Shown: in pieces, positions 57,636 through 64,000 of the stretch
Numbering within the stretch: the first letter of the stretch is position 1
Layout of the letters: the number at the start of each line of letters is the position of its first letter
Assembly: GCA_007258455.2 (NCBI GenBank)
Contig: VDFB02254991.1
Location: forward strand, 186,001-250,000
Length of the DNA: 64,000 nucleotides
From: Sequoia sempervirens
Taxonomy: Eukaryota > Streptophyta > Pinopsida > Cupressales > Cupressaceae
Direction: 5' to 3'
Translations under genes and position numbers: made by a program
The notes under the pieces: model-generated
Told to the model about the DNA's origin: nothing
The model's input: the letters and a program-made list of their open reading frames with translations, nothing else
The model's database searches: none

Positions 57636-59340
57636 ATGCATAGAAGAAGAAGAGACACACTAGGAAGGTTCCTCCCTGAAAACTTGTTTTTTGAACTACC
57701 ATTTAACCCAGCTAACGAAGAACCTGAGGAAAATCCATTTTCTCTGATATTCCAACATGCAAATATGCCAAATAATCCACCTAATCCACCTCCTGCTTTT
57801 GAGTTTCCCATTGTTCACCAATGAGATACTGACAACCTTAAAAATATTCCTTCTTCATTACTTCCCAAATTCTACGGCCCAGTTACGGAGGACCCAGAAA
57901 CTTTCTTGTTTGAGTTTGATATCCTTTGTCGCAGTTATGACTACATTTCAGATGCTCACAAATTGAAGTTGTTTCCTTCCACCTTGAGGAAGGGAGCTCT
58001 CAGATGGTTCATGAGTTTGGGAAGGGGTGTTGTTGATAGTTGGGCAGCCATGCAAACAAAACTCCTTGAGAAATATAAGGAATATTGTAAGAGTGGCAGT
58101 AATGGAGACGATATATTCAGAATTCAGCAGAAGGAGGATGAAAGTCTGGAGGATTATATTTCAAGATTCTTGTTTTCCCTGAAAAAGAATTCAGACCACA
58201 CTCTCAATGAAGAATCTCAGAAACTACTTTTTCTAAGGGGAATCAGTGATGCTTGTATAGACGCCCTGGACCTGATGGGAGGAGGTGATATAACCCAACT
58301 GCCTTGGGATGATATTAAGAAAATATGTCTTAATTACTCTCGAGCAAATGTGAAGAAGGGTAGAGGTCATCGACCTATAGTGGGAAAGTCTTCTTCTAGT
58401 GGAGTTTCCCGGATGGAGATAACAAATTTGCTGTCTAACTTCAAGCAGGATATCATTAACAATATGGCTACACAACTGGACACTATGCAAGCTTGGAAGA
58501 AACATGAGGCAACTGAAGCAATCTTGGCCGAGTTCTGTCCACATTGTAGGCAGTAGAAACGAGACTGCAGATGCAAGATGGTGGCTAATCTGGAAGCTAA
58601 GCAATTATCTACTGACTTTAAGCTAGTAGAAGGTGATCATGATCAAGTGTTCTACGTTGCACAAAGGAGACCATGGGCTCAGAGACAAGGTATGCCTCAA
58701 GACCCTTTGACTTTTGGTAATCCTTATTCTAGCTATAATAACCAATGGCAACCCTCATATGGACCATCACCACCTTAGAATACATCTCAACAAAATTGGC
58801 CTAATTATCAGACCCCTCAATGGCAATCTCCTCAAGGAGGTTGGCAGCAGCCACAAGGACAATGGACCCCACCCCAAGGTAATTGGCAATAGAGTAATCA
58901 ATGGAGAGGTTCTCAGCAATGGCAAAACCAGTCCCCTGGGTTCCTACAGCTTTCACAGCCACAACCTCAGGCCCTCATGCCACCTCCTGCAGTAACTACC
59001 ACAAATACTGGCCCTCCAAAACAAACACCTATGCCTGCTCAGCCATTGCCAAATCCCAATAATAAGCAACAGCAGCAGCCACCATAGCCCATGTATTTTG
59101 CTGAAGCTAACCAATATCCAACTTATGCCTTAAACATTCATGATATCCATTTGAGGTCTGGAACTACTCTTCTTGCTCCACAATCGCCTCTAATTACTGA
59201 GATGCCAGATTCTCCCCCTGAAGAACCTATTGAACCTGATGTTCCTATTGAGGATATGCCTATAACTGATACGGTTTCTAAGGAGTCTGTTTTGCAAACT
59301 CAAGACAAACCACCTTTTCCTTAGAGGTTACAAAGTGTCG
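57636..59340 (+). pseudogene. gag of Athila-2, broken
   Basis: The start MHRRRRDTLGRFLPEN is at 57636. The capsid region (57830-58490) is intact over 216 residues, better than in Athila-1: RWFMSLGRGVVDSWAAMQTK and DYISRFLFSLKKN are readable. The Cys-rich CPHCRQ is followed by TAG at 58554. The Gln/Pro/Trp-rich tail has TAG at 58776, 58890 and 59085. Stops at 57822 (TGA) and 59085 are shared with Athila-1; the others are private. Function as for any Gag: particle formation. The product here would be short fragments only. Confidence 0.75.
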
Positions 59341-59351
59341 CATCTAAAGCC

Positions 59352-60350
59352 ATGGAAGAACCCACTTTTGACATTCTGGATCAGCTCAAAAATGTACAAA
59401 TTCAAATCCCTTTATTTCAGGCCATTAAAGATGTTCCCATTTTTGGAAAAGCCATTAAAGAGGCATGTTTGAAGAACCCTGGCAGGAAGAAAAAGGATCC
59501 CCAAACACTTCATTTCTTAGAGAAATTCGCTGATATAATGTTGGGAAATGTAGTCATTCCAAAGTACATTTACCCTGGAAGTCCTGTAGTACAAATACAT
59601 ATAAATGGCCAAATTGTAAAAAATGTTTTGATTGACCTTGGTGCTACCATCAATGTCATGACAAAGCATACTATGGACTACTTGAACATTCTAAACATCA
59701 GGTATACACCTACAGTCCTGCAGCTTGCAGATAGCTCCACAGTCAAACCTGATGGAATGGTGGAAGATGTAATTGTTACTCTTGAATCTTGGGAGTATCC
59801 AGCTGATTTTACAATATTATCTGTTAAGGAAACTTTAGGAGGATACCCATTTATCCTAGGTAGACCATGGCTAGCAACTGCTGATGCTTTTATAGGATGT
59901 CGTTATGGAGATATGACTATTTCTGATGGACAGTCCACAAAAAAATTGGCTTTGTATCTGCATGTTAGACCTCAACCAGATTTGTCCCAACCTGTTTGGC
60001 CAGATGTGGGGGAAAAAAATGAAGAAGCTAATTTGTTGGTTCAATTAATGATGCTTCAAACTGATCCATTCTCACAACTTCAGAATGAAGATGTCTTACT
60101 TTTTCAAATTCTGCAGTCTAACTCTGATACGGGTAGTTCATCTGATCCAAATAGCAGTCATCTACAATGTTTCCTGCAACAACTAAATTCTGAGAGTTTT
60201 TTGCCTAAATTTCCTACAATTTTTCATAACTTTCTTCCACAAGAGGTACAAACATCACCTGTAGATTCTATGAGTGATCTCACTAAGCAGATAGAATTGT
60301 CTCCAGGTCACTGTTTGAATATCAATAGCAAGCTGTCACAATCTCAATAG
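59352..60350 (+). pseudogene. Protease region of Athila-2
   Basis: An uninterrupted 332-residue frame. The active site VLIDLGATINVMTKHTM lies at about residues 95-111 and the second lobe PFILGRPWLATADAFIG at about residues 170-186. A long linker (HLQCFLQQLNSESFLP) leads to a TAG at 60348 just before RT. It is the best-preserved piece of the two Athila copies. The D-L-G triplet is the Athila form of the retropepsin site. Confidence 0.75.
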
Positions 60351-61727
60351 GATGTCCTATTTAAAATACTACAAGATCAGCAAAAAGCTTTTGCATGGGA
60401 ATATGGGGACATGCAAGGAATAGATCCTCGAATTTGTACTCATAGGATCTATATCAAATAAGACTATTTACCAGTTAGGCAGCCTCAAAGAAGAATAAAT
60501 CCAGCACTTAGAGAAATAGTTAAGAATGAGCTTCAAAAGTTGCTTGATGCTAGTTTTATTTATCCAATTTTTGATAGTCAGTGGGTCTCTCCATTAGTTA
60601 TTGTCCCTAAGAAAGGTGGAAAATGGAGAGTGTGTGTAGATTATAGAGAGTTGAACACTGCCACTAAAAAATATCACTTTCCATTACCCTTTGTAGACGA
60701 AGTGTTAGACTCATTGTCTGGTAAAAGATATTTTTCCTTCTTGGATGGCTACAGTGGGTACAATCAGATAAAAATTGCCCCTGAAGATCAAGATAATACC
60801 ACTTTTACCTGTCCATGGGGGATATTTGCTTATTTAGTCTTGCCTTTTGGTCTATGCAATGCGCCAGCAACATTTCAGAGAGCAGTAATTAGTATTTTTG
60901 CTGATATATCTCAGGACTGTATGGAAATTTATATGGATGACTTCACTACCTATGGAGTTACATTTGAAGAATCACTGGTGAATTTAGAAAAAGTATTGAA
61001 AAGGTGTAGAGAGCAAAATTTGTCTTTAAATAGTGAAAAGTGCTTCCTAATGATGGAAGAAGGTATTGTTCTAGGCCATCATATTTCCAAGAATGGAATT
61101 TAGGTTGACCCTGCTAAAATTGAAGTTATTCTGAATCTACAAACTCCTACAAAACAAAAGGATGTCAGAAGCTTCCTTGGCCATGTAGGGTATTATAGAA
61201 GGTTTATAAAAGATTTCAGCAAAATTGCCAGTCCACTATATGCCTTATTAACTAAAGATTCTCAATTTGATTGGACGGAGGCCTGTGAAAAATCTTTCCT
61301 GCAACTAAAGGACTTGCTTACTAAAGCCCCTATTCTTCAAGGTCCAAAATGGACTTTACCTTTTCATATACATGCTGATGCTTCTGATTTTGGTATAGGG
61401 GTAGTCTTAAGCCAAAAATAAAATTCAATTGAGCATGCCATCTATTTTATCAGCAAAAACCTTCAAGGTCCTGAGCTAAACTACACTGTTACATAAAAGG
61501 AGTTGCTAGCAGTAGTGTATGTTTTGAATAAATTTAGGCATTATGTCACAGGTTATCAGATATTTGTTCACATTGACCATGCAGCAATCAGGTATCTGAT
61601 GAACAAGCTTGCCATTTCTGGTAGGTTGGCAAGATGGCTCCTGTTGTTACAAGAATTTGACATTACAATCATTGATAAACCAGGAAGAGCTAATGTTGTA
61701 GCTGATTTTTATCAAGGCTTCAAATAA
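60351..61727 (+). pseudogene. Reverse transcriptase and RNase H of Athila-2
   Basis: RT blocks WVSPLVIVPKKGGKWRVC, FLDGYSGYNQIKIAP and LPFGLCNAPATF are present, with active site YMDDF intact at about 60930. RNase H reads FHIHADASDFGIG (near 61365; Val to Ala before the Asp) and HIDHAAIRYLM. Stops: TAA 60458, TAG 61101, TAA 61419, TAA 61494. A lost T near 61711 shifts the frame before integrase. Compared with Athila-1 the catalytic RT Asp pair is kept. Confidence 0.85.
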
Positions 61728-63139
61728 CTGCACCTGCTGAACATGAAGTCATTGATGATAGGTTCCCTGATGAACACCTATTTTCCATTGCTGCACATAC
61801 TCCATGGTATGCAGACATTGCCAATTATCTTGCAGCAAGCAGAATACCAGCTCACTTTTCCCCAAAAGAAAAGAAATTGTTAATAGAGAAAAGTTTTAAC
61901 TTTTCATGGATTGAAAATTGTCTGTTTTATACTGGACCTGATCAAGTTATGCGAAGATGTGTAAGGGAAGATGAGACTTATGATATCTTGCATGCTTGCC
62001 ATGATGAACCATGTGGAGGACATTTTGCAGCCAAGAGAACATCAATGAAGTTTCTTACAATAGGATACTATTGGCCAACATTACATAAGGATGTTGTAGC
62101 TTATACAAGAAAACGTGACCGATGCCAACATATGGGAAGACCAACCAAGTCAGATGAAATACCACTGTACCCACAGGTAATTGTCACCCCCTTTGATAAA
62201 TGGGGAATGGATTTTGTTGGACCAATTGATCCACCATCAAATGGCAAGTCATACATTCTGGTTTGCACAGATTATGTAACAAAATGGGTTGAAGTAAAGG
62301 CAATGAATCATGCTTGTGATAATAAGGTTGCTGAATTTTTGTATGAGCAATTTTTCACTAGATTTGGAGTTCCCAGAGAGCTGGTAACTGATCAGGGAGC
62401 CCAGTTCACATCTAATTTGATCACTGCACTAATGAATGACTATAAAATCAAACATAGGAAGTCCAACCCCTATCACCCTCAAGCCAATGGTCAGGCAGAG
62501 GTTACAAACAGGGAAGTTGAGGTGATCCTAACAAAGACAGTGCAGCTCCATAGGAAAGATTGGAGCAGTAGACTTCCTGAAGCAGTCTGAGCCTACAGAA
62601 CTGCATGGAAGACAACAACTAGGTTTACACCTTTTGAACTGCTTTATGGGAAAATGACTATGTTGCCCATTGAATTTGAGCATAAAACTTTGAGGACAGC
62701 TCTTGAACTCAATATAGAAATTTTTGAAGCACAGAAGGAACATCTCCTACAGCTGAATGCCTTGGACGAAATGCGAAAAGCTACTCTGCAGCATACAGAA
62801 GTTGTCCAATAGCAAAGGAAGAAATGGCACGATCAACACATCAAAACCAAGCAATTCTCTGCTGGTGATTGGGCTCTGCTATATGATTCCAGATATCAAG
62901 AAAACCAAGGTAAGCTCACAACACGCTGGCTCGGTCCCTATGAAGTTGAGAATGTGTTTGACAATGGATCAGTACAGCTGGCCACAATTGATCCAGTTTG
63001 TTTCAAATTGTTGGTTAATGGACACCGATTGCAATTATATCATAAGACGACATCAAAGGAGGAGTTCTTGAAGAAGTTTGTATCGACTGATCTTCCTGCA
63101 GCAAAAAGCTTAGGCCTTTTTCCTGCAGCTTCTCTTTGA
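61728..63139 (+). pseudogene. Integrase of Athila-2
   Basis: In the shifted frame: HACHDEPCGGHFAAKR (zinc-site His kept), KRDRCQHMG (first Cys of the pair changed to Arg), WGMDFVGPID, LVTDQGAQFTS and NGQAEVTNREVE, so the D,D,E triad is complete. TGA at 62588 and TAG at 62810 interrupt it; the second is shared with Athila-1. GPY/F module RWLGPYEVENVFDNGS near 62925. The final stop is 63137-63139. Confidence 0.85.
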
Positions 63140-63489
63140 GCATTGTGTTGACCGCCCATAATAAAGTTTTCTTTTTAAAGAAAACCACTTTTCTCTGTTT
63201 CTTTTCATCTATCACATCATTCATTTCTTTATCTGCCACGTCATCCATCTCGCCACTCCACCTCATTCATGCATTCAATCTTCCAGCTATCATTTCATGA
63301 TACGCTATTGTCCTTTATGGCATTCCCAAGAACTGCATTCAAGGTACATGAAATCTTTTCATTATCGCATAATTTATTCTTTCTATTTATTCATTAATTG
63401 TAATGTGTACATTAGCCGTAATTGCATGCTTTAATCCTATCACCTTGCACATGTGAGGACACATGTCGAATGCTAAGTAGGGGGTAGAA

Positions 63490-64000
63490 TGATGAGCCTT
63501 AAATATGCTCATAGTTTTGAAACTTTGATACTCTTACTTTTATTATTAATAGTTTTTAAATCTGTTGATTAAAGACTTTTCGGGTAGTATCCTGTAGCAA
63601 TGAATTCTATATTCCTGCAGCTTGATAACTTCATTAATTGCCTTTTTGACCGCCCGCATAGCTGATGTATGCTTATGATTTTGGATAATGGAATAGGATT
63701 AACATGTGATTAATGAATAGATGATGTGTCACTTGTGTGTATGCTTTCCTTCGCCTCTGTTATTTATTGCAGGATTGTTGGAGGGAGCTGAAGCTGATCA
63801 AGCGCAAGAATTTCGACTTTGTTGAAGAAGTCATTTTAGTAATAACTTTTTGACCGAATCTTTGGGAAGATGCTTAAACGGTCCTTTAATTTAGGGAGTG
63901 TGTACTGCTATATTTTCTTTGGGTCACGTCGAGCAGATAGAATTTCATTTATGAATATCTTTTCCGCGGATTCAGAATGCATTTATGATCACGACTTCCT
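63490..64000 (+). repeat. Athila-2 3' LTR, partial
   Basis: Starts TGATGAGCC after AAGTAGGGGGTAGAA (polypurine tract) and runs off the right edge. Carries the 3'-LTR-specific CTTTGGG and CGTCGAG variants near 63917-63935. Confidence 0.9.

Larger units (their letters stand above)
51821..64000 (-). mobile_element. Tat-2: second Tat element, 3' half, with nested Athila-2
   Basis: Same orientation and layout as 1-12367: 3' LTR (51821-53067), polypurine tract (53068-53082), antisense PMD gene with array-filled intron, and Athila insertion at the same base. The left end is exactly the LTR terminus. Left of it lies unrelated sequence ending GTGTG, which may be the target duplication. The gag-pol half is outside the window. 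Confidence 0.88.
56324..64000 (+). mobile_element. Athila-2: Athila-like element nested in Tat-2 (3' LTR truncated by window edge)
   Basis: 5' LTR 56324-57513 (1190 bp), primer-binding site 57518-57536 with one mismatch to tRNA-Asp, gag-pol 57636-63139, 3' LTR from 63490. CCCTT at 56319-56323 is the left target duplication, the same site as in Tat-1. One long ancestral frame is easy to follow here: gag to RNase H stay in one frame until a lost T near 61711. Confidence 0.92.

Overview
The window looks like intergenic chromosome from a large-genome seed plant, most likely a gymnosperm or conifer. The reasons are low GC, almost continuous nested Ty3/gypsy LTR retrotransposons with kilobase-long LTRs, one intronless family-1 glycosyltransferase gene, and a 100-base scaffold gap. 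The organism call is inference. No rRNA, functional tRNA, operon or CRISPR array was seen.

Region 1-26364 is one very large Tat-lineage element (Tat-1) on the minus strand. Its 5' LTR is 25089-26364 and its primer-binding site (18-nt match to plant tRNA-Lys) is 25062-25079. Then come a long leader, broken gag (22808-21655), protease, a G-patch segment, RT, two RNase H domains and integrase ending at 14497. A long 3' region follows, then a polypurine tract (341-355) and the start of the 3' LTR (340 downward, running off the window). Two later insertions sit inside it. One is a solo LTR (19124-20391, target duplication GTTAG). The other is a full Athila-like element (3576-11939, two 1193-bp LTRs, target duplication CCCTT). 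The 3' region carries a gene antisense to gag-pol: a plant mobile domain (PMD) protein with a probable small first exon (812-886) and a 1.3-kb intron (887-2218). That intron is filled with a 72-bp array and a 45-bp array, and the Athila insertion splits the second exon.

Region 26365-51820 is host sequence plus older repeats. The only intact gene is a UGT92-like UDP-glycosyltransferase at 30031-31512. Around it are a tRNA-derived SINE-like segment, pyrimidine-rich microsatellites, a foldback hairpin, two TIR elements (34998-35767 and 36406-36796), an unusual cluster of GGTTC-N4-GAACC palindromes (37676-37902), a PPR pseudogene next to the N gap, a long decayed acidic ORF of unknown family (39566-42118), and a nest of LTR remnants. 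That nest includes a short-LTR, non-coding element (44273-48167) with its own solo LTR inside (45076-46268).

Region 51821-64000 is a second copy (Tat-2) of the Tat 3' half, in the same orientation, with the Athila element nested at exactly the same nucleotide (56323/56324). LTR-position-specific substitutions and premature stops are shared between the two Athila copies. Both copies therefore descend from a single nesting event, and the composite of Tat element, antisense PMD gene and dead Athila passenger was duplicated as a unit. This is the most notable signal in the window.
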